From a virus, in the IMG/VR virus record IMGVR_UViG_3300042887_001435, positions 1-20,972 of that record: 20,972 nucleotides of DNA; one strand, 5' to 3'. Every line of letters begins with the position of its first letter. The stretch's first letter is position 1. Under the pieces are notes generated by a model that was not told the origin of the DNA, searched no databases, and saw only the letters and a list, made by a program, of their open reading frames with translations. This document shows, piece by piece, positions 12,277 through 20,562 of this stretch. The translations under genes were made by a program, and so were the position numbers.

Positions 12277-13427
12277 TGCCTGTCAACGCGCTCGCTCCTG
12301 AACCGCGTAACGCCATGCTACGGCCCTATGAGCCGTCATGGAAAGAGCAGATCGCGGCCTTTTTGATGGGAAACACACGCCCGTCGCCGGAGCGTCGTCA
12401 GTTCGCGACGGGCATAGCCGACATACTGGGCTACCTGCCCGGCACGGGTAACGTGCTACAGGGCCAAGAGGCTGCCCGCGCTGGCGACACCAAGGGCGCG
12501 ATCATGGCCATGCTACCGCTGCCCGGCGCTAACGTCGCGGCTAGGGCGGAGCAGGCTATTGCGCAGGACGTGGCCAAGGGCATACGGGCGTATCATGGAA
12601 CGCCACACGACTTTCCGCAATTTGATATTAGCAAGATCGGCACCGGCGAAGGCGCGCAGTCGTTTGGACACGGGCTGTATTTTGCAGAAGCTGAAAATTT
12701 AGCTAAATATTACCGCGATAAATTAACGCATCCATTATACAAAGGAAAACCAATAGGTGAGATAGATATACCACATGCTGAAATGGATGTGGCCGAAATT
12801 ATTTCTAACGATATAAAACAAGGTATGTCGCCAAGCGAAGCTATTGCACTTGCGCAAAAAGATCACCTAAGATACGCGCAACACGCAGTTAAAGAATTTA
12901 GGGAATCGCCTCCTGAATTGAAAGCTATTCGTGAAGATTATGCGCGAAAAGCTATCGAACAAGCTAAAATCGCGCGGACAATTAAACCCGAAGATTTTAC
13001 AGGCAATAAGGGGCATATGTACGAAGTTAATATTAATGCGCGTCCCGAAGAACTATTGGATTGGGATAAAACATTAAATGCGCAAAGCCCTGAAGTTTTA
13101 GCGGCTTTTATGAAATTGCCAAACGCCGAACGTAAGTTAAAAGAATATGGAAATGTGCCGGTCGGGCAACTTATGGAATCGGGGCTTATGCCGCATTCTT
13201 TTGATATATCTGACCCGGCATTTTCTAAAGCATATAACGAAGCCGGCATAAAAGGGATCAGATATTTAGACGCAAAATCCCGCGCCGCCGGCGAAGGCAC
13301 CCGCAATTATGTGGTGTTTGACGACAAATTGGTTGAAATTATGCGTAAATACGGTCTAATGGGGCCAATAGGCGCTGGGATAGCGGCTAAGATATTGGCT
13401 CGCCAAGAACAGCGGCAGGATATGTAA
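12276..13427 (+). CDS. putative ADP-ribosyltransferase with phage N-terminal domain
   Basis: This 383-residue protein has an N-terminal part (1-105) with the Gly/Pro/Ala-rich pattern GIADILGYLPGTGNVLQGQE seen in large virion-associated phage proteins. The rest resembles an ADP-ribosyltransferase fold: RAYHGTPHDF (104-113) and FGHGLYFAEAENLAKYY (130-146) match the His- and Tyr-bearing nucleotide-binding strands of H-Y-type enzymes, and NYVVFDDKLVEIM (344-356) matches the final strand. A helical segment is inserted between them (about 165-240). It would transfer ADP-ribose from NAD to a host or virion target. From about 12600 the DNA becomes clearly richer in A and T than its neighbours, suggesting transfer of the catalytic domain. 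It shares single bases with genes on both sides. Confidence 0.75.
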   Translation: MPVNALAPEPRNAMLRPYEPSWKEQIAAFLMGNTRPSPERRQFATGIADILGYLPGTGNVLQGQEAARAGDTKGAIMAMLPLPGANVAARAEQAIAQDVAKGIRAYHGTPHDFPQFDISKIGTGEGAQSFGHGLYFAEAENLAKYYRDKLTHPLYKGKPIGEIDIPHAEMDVAEIISNDIKQGMSPSEAIALAQKDHLRYAQHAVKEFRESPPELKAIREDYARKAIEQAKIARTIKPEDFTGNKGHMYEVNINARPEELLDWDKTLNAQSPEVLAAFMKLPNAERKLKEYGNVPVGQLMESGLMPHSFDISDPAFSKAYNEAGIKGIRYLDAKSRAAGEGTRNYVVFDDKLVEIMRKYGLMGPIGAGIAAKILARQEQRQDM

Positions 13428-15544
13428 TGGCTTCTGATGACGTAATCGCCGCTGGCAAAGTCTCCGACAACCCGGACGATGACCGTCTGGCCACTATGCG
13501 TCATCGCTTTACGGTGGCGCAGGCCGCCTACAGCGACAGCCGCGAGGACGAGCTGGACGACCTGCGGTTCATGGCGGGCTCGCCCGACAACGCCTGGCAG
13601 TGGCCGGCGGACGTGCTGGCGACACGTGGCGCGGTGCAGGGGCAGACCATCAACGCGCGGCCCTGCCTGACGATCAACAAGCTGCCGCAGCATGTGCGCC
13701 TCGTGACGAACGAGCAGCGCCAGAACCGTCCGACTGCGCGCGTCATCCCGGCCGATGAGAACGCCGACCCGGAGGTCGCGGAGATCTTCGACGGCATCGT
13801 GCGTCACATCGAATATATGTCCGACGCCGACGTTGCCTATGACACCGCCTGCGATAACCAGGTCACATACGGCGAAGGTTACATCCGCATCCTGACGGAA
13901 TATACGAAAGAAGATTCTTTTGAACAGGACATCAAGATCGCTCGTGTCCGTAGCAGCTTCAGCGTCTACATGGACCCGATGATCCAAGATCCGTGCGGTC
14001 AGGACGCGAACTGGTGCTTTATTACGGAAGACATTCCGAAAGCTGAATATGAGCGCATGTATCCTGACGCTACGCCTGTTACGGGCATGATGTCTCAGGG
14101 TGTGGGCGACCAGACGCTCAGCATGTGGGTCAGCCAAGAGACTGTCCGCATCGCTGAGTATTTCTACATCGAACATCGTAAGGCGACGCTGAACCTCTAC
14201 CCGGACAACATCACGGCTTTCAAAGGCACGCCGGAGGACAAGCGGCTCATGGCCGCCTATGGCAAGCCGCTGCGCAGCCGTGAAAGCGACCGCAAGCAGG
14301 TCAAATGGATCAAAACCAACGGCTATGAGGTGCTGGAGGAGCGCGACTGGGCGGGTAAGTATATCCCCATGATCCGCGTTGTCGGCAACGAGTTCGAGGT
14401 CGACGGTCAGATCTACATTAGTGGTCTGGTGCGTAACGCTAAAGACGCGCAGCGCATGTATAACTACTGGGTCAGCCAAGAAGCTGAAATGCTCGCGCTA
14501 GCCCCCAAAGCGCCGTTTATTGGCTATGGTGGCCAGTTCGAAGGCTACGAAACCAACTGGAAGACGGCCAATACGAACAACTGGCCGTATCTGGAGGTCA
14601 ATCCTGATGTCACTGACGGGGCCGGAAACCCGCTGCCGCTACCTGAACGCGCCCAGCCTCCGATGGCTCAAACGGGCCTTATTCAAGCCAAGATGGGGGC
14701 TGGCGAAGACATCAAGTCGACCACTGGCCAGTACGATAGTAGCATTGGGGCGACTTCCAACGAACGGACGGGGCGTGCGATCCTCGCTCGGGAGCGGCAA
14801 GGCGACACGTCTACTTATCATTATGTCGACAACCTCGCGCGGGCGGTAAAATACGTCGCTCGCCAGCTCGTCGACCTGATTCCGAAGATCTACGACACGC
14901 AGCGCGTGGCTCGCATCATCAACGTCGAGGGCGACGTGGACATGGCGCGCATCAACCCGGCTCAGCCGGAGGCGGTGCGTAAGATCGTCGATGAACAGGG
15001 TATTGAGATCATGAAGATCTACAACCCGAATGTCGGCACTTACGACGTTCAAGTTAGCTCTGGTCCTAGCTACATGACGCGCAAGCAGGAGGCGATGGAC
15101 ACGATGGGCCAGATCCTCCAGACCAATCCGGCTCTTTGGTCGGTCGCGGGCGATCTGTTCGTCAAGAACATGGACTGGCCGGGCGCGGAGACGATGGCCA
15201 AACGGTTTGAAAAGATGCTCGACCCGAAAGTCTTGCAGGACACCGACGAATCGCCGGAAGCGCAGGCCATGCGTATGCAGATGGAGCAGATGGCGCAGGA
15301 GATGGAGCAGACAACGGCTCAGATCCAGCAGCTTATGCAGTCGTATGAAATGCAGAAACTGGCGATTGACGAGCAAAACGCGCAGATTAAGGCTTATGAC
15401 GCTGAAACCAAGCGTATTTCGGCCATGCAAGCGGGTATGACGCCTGAACAGGTGCAGGACATCGTGCAAGGCACCATTGCGGCGGCTCTGGACATGGGCG
15501 ACATCGTGCCGGGCAACACGCCCATGAGGGAGATGGGACAATGA
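13427..15544 (+). CDS. P22-like portal protein
   Basis: This 705-residue protein forms the head vertex ring through which DNA is packaged and ejected. The early segment with DLRFMAGSPDNAWQWP, then RPCLTINKLPQHVRLVTNEQ and RQNRPTARVIPADE, is characteristic of P22-type portals, as are the length and the Gln/Met-rich helical C-terminal barrel region (about 620-680). It follows the packaging genes and shares one base with the preceding stop (TAATG); its own end overlaps the next gene by 4 bases (ATGA). No truncation is seen. Confidence 0.93.
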   Translation: MASDDVIAAGKVSDNPDDDRLATMRHRFTVAQAAYSDSREDELDDLRFMAGSPDNAWQWPADVLATRGAVQGQTINARPCLTINKLPQHVRLVTNEQRQNRPTARVIPADENADPEVAEIFDGIVRHIEYMSDADVAYDTACDNQVTYGEGYIRILTEYTKEDSFEQDIKIARVRSSFSVYMDPMIQDPCGQDANWCFITEDIPKAEYERMYPDATPVTGMMSQGVGDQTLSMWVSQETVRIAEYFYIEHRKATLNLYPDNITAFKGTPEDKRLMAAYGKPLRSRESDRKQVKWIKTNGYEVLEERDWAGKYIPMIRVVGNEFEVDGQIYISGLVRNAKDAQRMYNYWVSQEAEMLALAPKAPFIGYGGQFEGYETNWKTANTNNWPYLEVNPDVTDGAGNPLPLPERAQPPMAQTGLIQAKMGAGEDIKSTTGQYDSSIGATSNERTGRAILARERQGDTSTYHYVDNLARAVKYVARQLVDLIPKIYDTQRVARIINVEGDVDMARINPAQPEAVRKIVDEQGIEIMKIYNPNVGTYDVQVSSGPSYMTRKQEAMDTMGQILQTNPALWSVAGDLFVKNMDWPGAETMAKRFEKMLDPKVLQDTDESPEAQAMRMQMEQMAQEMEQTTAQIQQLMQSYEMQKLAIDEQNAQIKAYDAETKRISAMQAGMTPEQVQDIVQGTIAAALDMGDIVPGNTPMREMGQ

Positions 15545-15897
15545 GCTGCGCGGATCTGATCGGACACTTGTTTTTAGCTAGGGATGTGACCCATTCGGTG
15601 CATCTGAATACGCGGTCTTACGCCAAACACAAGGCTCTGGGCGGCTTTTATGAGAAAGTCATCGACTTGGCGGACGATTTGGCGGAAGCCTATCAGGGTC
15701 GATATGGCTTAATCGGGCCGATTACGCTGCATTCGGCCAAGAAAACCAACAATGTCGTTGAATTTCTTGAGGATTCCCTGAAAGAGATCGAAGAAGCGCG
15801 AAAAGAGTATAAGGACGACTCCGCCATCCAGAACATCATCGACGGGATTGTGGACTTATATCTCAGCACACTGTATAAATTGAAATTCTTAGCGTGA
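15541..15897 (+). CDS. ferritin-like/DUF5856-type helical protein
   Basis: This 118-residue all-helical protein includes HSVHLNTRSYAKHKALGGFY (residues 18-37) and DDLAEAYQGRYG, which resemble the DUF5856 phage family with a Dps/ferritin-like helical look. Whether the His/Glu/Asp residues bind metal cannot be told from sequence. It is coupled to portal by ATGA and has a GGGAG-type ribosome site. Its place among head genes suggests a virion or assembly role. Confidence 0.7.
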   Translation: MSCADLIGHLFLARDVTHSVHLNTRSYAKHKALGGFYEKVIDLADDLAEAYQGRYGLIGPITLHSAKKTNNVVEFLEDSLKEIEEARKEYKDDSAIQNIIDGIVDLYLSTLYKLKFLA

Positions 15898-15904
15898 GGC
15901 TGAT

Positions 15905-16207
15905 ATGGAACTCTTAAATCCGCTCGCGGACAGTAATTTTCCGGCTAAAACGGCGTCTTTTACCGGCACCGCTGGCTCTACTGCAACTTGGCCGGCTGGC
16001 GCGCAGGGCGTCGTAGTGTGGGCGGACTCGGCTTGCTATGTGCTTGTCGGTGAAGGCGCCACAGCCACGACAAGCAGCACGCCGATCCCGGCTAATACGC
16101 CGATCCCGTTCTATGTGCCGCCTGGCACCGGCTCTCCTTGGCGCGTCAGCGCTATTCAGGTGTCGTCGGCGGGCAACGTCTACGCTAAGCCGATCAATAT
16201 TCGATGA
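15905..16207 (+). CDS. probable small virion protein (beta-rich)
   Basis: This 100-residue protein is rich in Ala, Thr, Ser, Pro and Gly, with alternating hydrophobic residues (GVVVWADSACYVLVGEGATA, then PFYVPPGTGSPWRVSAIQ). It is consistent with a single beta-sandwich domain like head-decoration or head-tail connector proteins. GAGG lies before the ATG, and its stop overlaps the next gene by 4 bases (ATGA). No named family is recognised with confidence. Confidence 0.65.
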   Translation: MELLNPLADSNFPAKTASFTGTAGSTATWPAGAQGVVVWADSACYVLVGEGATATTSSTPIPANTPIPFYVPPGTGSPWRVSAIQVSSAGNVYAKPINIR

Positions 16208-16368
16208 GCTGGGGCGTCGCACTTCGCAACGCGGTCGCCATCGGCCTTGGCGGTATAGCCAGCTTGGTCAGTGGCGGCCCGGCCAGCAGCGAAGCTAAAG
16301 ACAACTTGCTCACCGAATCTGGCGCTAATCTGGTGCAAGAAAACGGCGGCTTCATCCTTCTGGAGTGA
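16204..16368 (+). CDS. small phage protein, 54 residues
   Basis: The frame begins MSWGVALRNAVAIGLGGIAS and ends LVQENGGFILLE. The opening GVALRNAV and the closing repeat LLTESGANLVQENGG, with its turn-rich LL-E-G pattern, are familiar from small proteins in phage structural operons; function is not known. It overlaps the previous stop as ATGA and is followed after five bases by a GTG-started gene. Confidence 0.7.
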   Translation: MSWGVALRNAVAIGLGGIASLVSGGPASSEAKDNLLTESGANLVQENGGFILLE

Positions 16369-16373
16369 TGTAG

Positions 16374-16871
16374 GTGGCGGTAAATATTTCACTCTTTGCG
16401 GGCATAGGCGCGCAGCTTTTCGACGATAATGGCGTTCCGTTAGTCGGCGGTAAGATCTATTCTTATCTCGCCGGAACGACCACGCCAGCGGCCACATACA
16501 CGAGCTCTTCCGGGGGGACCCCGCATACCAACCCCATCATTCTTGACGCGGCGGGCCGCGTTCCCGGCGGTGAGATCTGGCTGTCTATAGGTAAGAAATA
16601 CAAATTTATCGTTAAGACCTCCACAGATGTGTCTATCGCCACATACGACAATGTGTTTGGCGGCGGCGGCATCTTCGCAGTCGATGATTTTACGGGCACG
16701 GGAAGTCAGACGGTATTTACGCTGTCAAACTCAGCGCTGGCGGCAAACTCCGTCAACATCTACATAAATGGCGTCTACCAGAATAAGAATACTTATTCCG
16801 TGTCTGGAGCTACGCTGACATTTTCTGCTGCGCCGCCAACCACGTCTAAGATCGAAGCGGTCTATAATTAA
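16374..16871 (+). CDS. tail fibre/tailspike adaptor-like protein (GTG start)
   Basis: In this 165-residue protein, residues 1-95 (GAQLFDDNGVPLVGGKIYSY, then ILDAAGRVPGGEIWLSIGKK) resemble the head-binding N-terminal domain that anchors podoviral tail fibres and spikes. Residues about 103-165 (TGSQTVFTLSNSALAANSVN, then INGVYQNKNTYSVSG) match the beta-sandwich repeat common in fibre proteins. The start is GTG at 16374; GGAG lies about 9 bases upstream and no ATG is available. It directly precedes the tailspike gene, so it probably links the spike to the tail. Confidence 0.75.
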   Translation: MAVNISLFAGIGAQLFDDNGVPLVGGKIYSYLAGTTTPAATYTSSSGGTPHTNPIILDAAGRVPGGEIWLSIGKKYKFIVKTSTDVSIATYDNVFGGGGIFAVDDFTGTGSQTVFTLSNSALAANSVNIYINGVYQNKNTYSVSGATLTFSAAPPTTSKIEAVYN

Positions 16872-16883
16872 CAGGGGTTTTCT

Positions 16884-18551
16884 ATGGCGCTCACCAAAGT
16901 CTCATACTCCATGATTCAAGGCGCGGTTTTTAACCCGCTTGATTATGGAGCTGATCCTACGGGCGTCGCGGATAGCTCCACGGCTATTCAGGCCGCTATT
17001 GATGCGGCGTATAATGCCGGCGGCGGCGAAGTATTTTTCCCTGCTGGTCGCTATAGAATCGCCAATACGCTTAAAATTCAGCTCACCTATACGCCTAACG
17101 TCTATATTAAACTGCGGGGTGTCGGGTCGGGCCAAGCGACAGTCGCGGCCTCTAGCACTTACGGCAGCATATTAGTTGGTGAAACCGGCTACATCATGAT
17201 CGAGATGTCTGGCGGCTGTAATACGATATTTGAAGATATTGGGTTAATCGCCGGAACAAGTAACGCATCAACAATCGGCATTTATCTTCAGCGCGTCAAC
17301 GCGGTAAACGGCAATGGCTATTGCGCGAACAATAAATTTATCCGGTTGGCTATTGGCATGGGATCAACGCCGGGCGCTAATGGCGGTGTAGGCACTATCG
17401 CCATTATGAATAAGCGTGGGGAACACCACACGCACGAAGAATGCTGGTATTACGCCGATACGCCGGTCATTCTTGACGGTAATTCCGTATATGGCCCAGC
17501 ATCGGCTAACCCTATTATCTCGCCCTATTATGCGGAGTCTTTTCCGGGCGGCGCTACATTAGGCGTCAACTTATTTAGGCAATGTCTACTTTTTGCCGTC
17601 CACAACTGCGTAGAGGCTTTTTCTGTCAACAATTTGACGCTGCAGTCTGTGTATTTTGCTGTGCGCGCAAGCTACGTGGGCGTTCTGATTCAATTTGGTC
17701 AGAACATTGTAATGGACGCCACTAATATTGAATATACCGGAACTGTGCCTACTTCAGCCGATACTTTTATTAAGGTTGTGGGTAATTTTTACGGTCTTCG
17801 CGTCAGCGCAACATCTAATATACCCGGCTATACATTAATAAGCACGGATAGCGGAGCGACACTTTTCGAAGCAGATATTGTTGCTGCTAACGCAAACTTT
17901 GGTGCGATTTTTGACCAGACTACTTATGCTGGCGGGGATCTTTGGGGCGCGAGCATAAAATATAATTCGAATTGGGGCCATACGGTCCCCGATACTGGAA
18001 TTAACAACAGTATCATAACGAATGTTAATAATACTGTTGCCGGCGCTCAGCAACTTGATATTAGAACCCTCACGCCGAGTTCCGGTTACGCGACGGGTTA
18101 TGGATCAATTCTGGCTAATACTAATGGCGACGATACCATCACGGTGGCGACTACAACATATATTTGCTCACTCAACATACCATATTCTTGCCTGTTGACG
18201 GGCGCTACCGTATTAACTGGTTCCGTGGCTAATGGAAATACGAAGATCTATCTTCTGGATCGCGCGGGAAATGTGTTAGCGCAAACAGCATCTTTCAGCG
18301 TTACAGGTGCTACGTTCCAACTGGTTGGAAATAACTTCACATCGCAATATTTCGCCAAAGGCCCGGGGAAATATTATATCGCTGTTCAATGCGATAATAA
18401 CGCCGGAACCAATAGAATCCGAACTTATGCGCTGGGGACTTTCGGCGCAGTTGGCCGCTCACCGACAGTATTTGGAACTCTGTCTAATAGTTCGTCAAAT
18501 GCCCCTACAAATTTTGCGGCTAACGTGGGCGTTGTCGCCACTACTTACTAA
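16884..18551 (+). CDS. tailspike, pectate-lyase-like beta-helix
   Basis: This 555-residue protein has near its N-terminus the sequence FNPLDYGADPTGVADSSTAI (residues 17-36), the hallmark of the Pectate_lyase_3/GH28-like right-handed beta-helix of phage tailspikes. It is followed by GGGEVFFPAGRYRI (about 47-60) and a long Asn/Gly/Thr/Val-rich helix body. The last third (VNNTVAGAQQLDIRTLTPSS onward) looks like a separate beta-rich C-terminal receptor or trimerisation domain. It would bind and probably depolymerise host surface polysaccharide. AGGGG precedes the ATG. Its codon use looks more A/T-rich than portal or terminase, consistent with exchange of host-range genes. Confidence 0.88.
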   Translation: MALTKVSYSMIQGAVFNPLDYGADPTGVADSSTAIQAAIDAAYNAGGGEVFFPAGRYRIANTLKIQLTYTPNVYIKLRGVGSGQATVAASSTYGSILVGETGYIMIEMSGGCNTIFEDIGLIAGTSNASTIGIYLQRVNAVNGNGYCANNKFIRLAIGMGSTPGANGGVGTIAIMNKRGEHHTHEECWYYADTPVILDGNSVYGPASANPIISPYYAESFPGGATLGVNLFRQCLLFAVHNCVEAFSVNNLTLQSVYFAVRASYVGVLIQFGQNIVMDATNIEYTGTVPTSADTFIKVVGNFYGLRVSATSNIPGYTLISTDSGATLFEADIVAANANFGAIFDQTTYAGGDLWGASIKYNSNWGHTVPDTGINNSIITNVNNTVAGAQQLDIRTLTPSSGYATGYGSILANTNGDDTITVATTTYICSLNIPYSCLLTGATVLTGSVANGNTKIYLLDRAGNVLAQTASFSVTGATFQLVGNNFTSQYFAKGPGKYYIAVQCDNNAGTNRIRTYALGTFGAVGRSPTVFGTLSNSSSNAPTNFAANVGVVATTY

Positions 18552-18562
18552 AGGTAAAAGAA

Positions 18563-19240
18563 ATGGCTGACCTTAAAATATCCCAACTTCCTTCCGCTAC
18601 TACACCTGTAGCTGGAACCGAAGTCCTTCCGATTGTGCAGAGCAGCACGACCAAACAAGTGTCTATCGCTAATCTTACGGCTGGCCGCGCTATTGCGGCG
18701 TCGTCGGTCGCTGTCGGCGGCGCTACGATTGGCACTGATGCTGTCGCGGTTACGGGGCCCGTATCGATAACTGCAACGAGCGCTAAGTTATTGATAGGAT
18801 ACGCGGACACATCATATAATTATTATGACGCCGACAACCATATCTTTAGGACATCTGGCGCGACCCCCGTTTTTTCGGTTGACGGCAATGGCAACGCGGC
18901 TGTCGGAACAACGCCCGTTGCGGGTCAGCGGCTAACGGTATATGCCGCTGGCGGCGCGGGTATAACTGTTACGAACTCTACAAATAAGGGTCGTATATAC
19001 TCTTTTCTCAATGACCTATACATAGACGCCGGATTTGGCGGAACTGCCGGATCAGTATATTTCCGCCGTAGTTCGTCAACGCTTAATTCGCTTCAGATTG
19101 ACCCTAATGGTAACGTGTTGATCTATAACACGGGCGGCGCACCTGCTACGCCTACAGGCGGAGGCTATCTGTATGTCAGTGCGGGCGCTCTTTACTATAA
19201 AGGCTCCAGCGGCACCGTGACCCCTCTGGCTGTTGCATAA
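18563..19240 (+). CDS. tail fibre-like structural protein
   Basis: This 225-residue protein begins MADLKISQLPSATTPVAGTE, an opening common to phage fibre or head-fibre proteins (KISxLPxAT followed by DVLPIVQ-type repeats). The body is Ala/Gly/Thr/Val-rich beta structure with repeated FSVDGNGNAAVGT and IDPNGNVLIYNTGG turns, as in trimeric fibres. There is no chaperone-type C-terminus. A weak AGGTAAAAG ribosome site precedes the ATG. It probably forms a second appendage beside the tailspike. Confidence 0.8.
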   Translation: MADLKISQLPSATTPVAGTEVLPIVQSSTTKQVSIANLTAGRAIAASSVAVGGATIGTDAVAVTGPVSITATSAKLLIGYADTSYNYYDADNHIFRTSGATPVFSVDGNGNAAVGTTPVAGQRLTVYAAGGAGITVTNSTNKGRIYSFLNDLYIDAGFGGTAGSVYFRRSSSTLNSLQIDPNGNVLIYNTGGAPATPTGGGYLYVSAGALYYKGSSGTVTPLAVA

Positions 19241-19251
19241 GGACTCAAATT

Positions 19252-19575
19252 ATGGCGGTTAAATATTCGTGGGTTATCAACGCCCTAGACAGCTATCCTG
19301 ATGAGAACGGCAAAAAAGATGTCGTGTTTCGTATTCACTGGCATCGTGAAGCGGCTGACGGCGCGAAAATCGTTGATACATACGGCGCGCAGGAAATAGA
19401 ACTTTTGGCTGGCGCTCCATTCACGCCGTATGACGCGCTGACCAAAGCGCAGGTCGAATCTTGGCTTGAGACGGCGCTGGGGGCTGAAATGCTCGCCGCC
19501 ATAAAAGATCATCTTGATGCTCGACTGGCTGAAATTACTTCGGTGCCGGTCGTTAAGCCGCTTCCTTGGGCTTAA
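19252..19575 (+). CDS. phage hypothetical protein (DUF7936-like)
   Basis: This 107-residue protein has an N-terminal beta half (KYSWVINALDSYPDENGKKD then VVFRIHWHREA) and a helical C-terminal half (DALTKAQVESWLETALGAEM). It resembles a small family found beside tail fibre genes, which I tentatively match to DUF7936, of unknown function. AAGGA lies about 9 bases before the ATG. It is followed after two bases by another small gene. Confidence 0.65.
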   Translation: MAVKYSWVINALDSYPDENGKKDVVFRIHWHREAADGAKIVDTYGAQEIELLAGAPFTPYDALTKAQVESWLETALGAEMLAAIKDHLDARLAEITSVPVVKPLPWA

Positions 19576-19577
19576 CA

Positions 19578-19736
19578 ATGAAATATATCACGATGACGCT
19601 CTCAGTTGACGATTGGAATATCATTATCCGCGCCTTGGCCGAACGGCCGTATGTTGAAGTCGCGCATTTGATTCCAGATGTAAAGGCTCAAGCGCAACAA
19701 GCGCTTAGTGTTGACGACGCCGAAACAAAAGCGTAG
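19578..19736 (+). CDS. small hypothetical protein, 52 residues
   Basis: The frame MKYITMTLSVDDWNIIIRAL continues to SVDDAETKA and encodes a strand then a helical region. It starts two bases after the previous stop and ends 43 bases before the scaffold ATG, filling an otherwise empty gap. The ribosome site is weak. No family is recognised. Confidence 0.55.
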   Translation: MKYITMTLSVDDWNIIIRALAERPYVEVAHLIPDVKAQAQQALSVDDAETKA

Positions 19737-19779
19737 TCTACATAGACCGACTAGCCGGATAGCTAGGACAGGAGACGTA

Positions 19780-20559
19780 ATGTCTGAAGAAGAACAGGCT
19801 GTAGCGGAGATCAGCCCCGCGCCGGAACCGGAAGCTACGGCAGCACCGGAATCTGCTGATACGACGCCGGAGGAACAGCAGCCTACAAAATCGTTCTCTC
19901 AGGAAGAGTTGGACGCGATTGTAAGCAAGCGCCTTGCAAGAGAACAGCGCAAATGGGAAAGAGAGCAGGCCCAACGGCTTGCGGAGCAGCAGGCTAGAAC
20001 GCCCGCCGCACCTCCACCTGCGCCGGATGATTTCGAGAATGCTCAGCAATACGCGGAAGCGTTAGCGGAGCAAAAAGCGCGAGATCTTCTAGCCCAGCGC
20101 GAGGCCGCAGCCCAACAGGCAGCGATCTTGGAGTCCTATAAGGACCGTGAAGAAGAGGCTAGGGACCGATACGAGGACTTTGAACAAGTCGCGTATAACC
20201 CGAACCTTCCCGTCACGGACGTTATGGCTCAAGCCATCCAGGCTTCTGATATTGGCCCAGAGGTAATTTATTACCTTGGCTCCAATCCAAAAGAAGCCGG
20301 GCGGATTTCCAAACTGCCGCCTGTCTTGCAGGCAAAAGAGATCGGGAAGATCGAGGTCAATCTGACCACGAACCCGCCGGTTAAGAAAACCTCAACCGCG
20401 CCCGCACCTCTTGCTCCTGTCACGGCTACTCGATCAAACTCAGGCCCGCGTTACGATACGGCAGACCCTCGGTCTATCAAGTCAATGTCAACGTCGGAAT
20501 GGATTGAAGCGGAACGGCAGCGTCAGATCAAGAAGTGGGAAGCGCAGAATCGGAGATAA
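19780..20559 (+). CDS. scaffold-like protein
   Basis: This 259-residue protein is highly charged and low in complexity: an acidic Pro/Ala/Glu-rich N-terminus, then KSFSQEELDAIVSKRLAREQ (about 37-56), a long Gln/Glu/Arg/Ala helical segment and a polar C-terminus. This composition and the place directly before the coat gene fit a capsid scaffolding protein that nucleates the prohead and then leaves. The start at 19780 follows a strong ACAGGAGA site; an upstream in-frame ATG at 19708 lies inside the preceding gene and has no site. The call rests on composition, the EELDAIVSKRLARE motif and position. Confidence 0.8.
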   Translation: MSEEEQAVAEISPAPEPEATAAPESADTTPEEQQPTKSFSQEELDAIVSKRLAREQRKWEREQAQRLAEQQARTPAAPPPAPDDFENAQQYAEALAEQKARDLLAQREAAAQQAAILESYKDREEEARDRYEDFEQVAYNPNLPVTDVMAQAIQASDIGPEVIYYLGSNPKEAGRISKLPPVLQAKEIGKIEVNLTTNPPVKKTSTAPAPLAPVTATRSNSGPRYDTADPRSIKSMSTSEWIEAERQRQIKKWEAQNRR

Positions 20560-20562
20560 GGT

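Noticed and set aside
13307-14479. 390-residue minus-strand frame opposite the portal gene
   Set aside because: It is a long antisense shadow of GC-biased codons; the plus strand encodes a clear P22-like portal.
14639-15541. 300-residue minus-strand His/Arg/Leu-rich frame
   Set aside because: It is an antisense shadow of the portal C-terminal half with composition typical of reverse-read codons.
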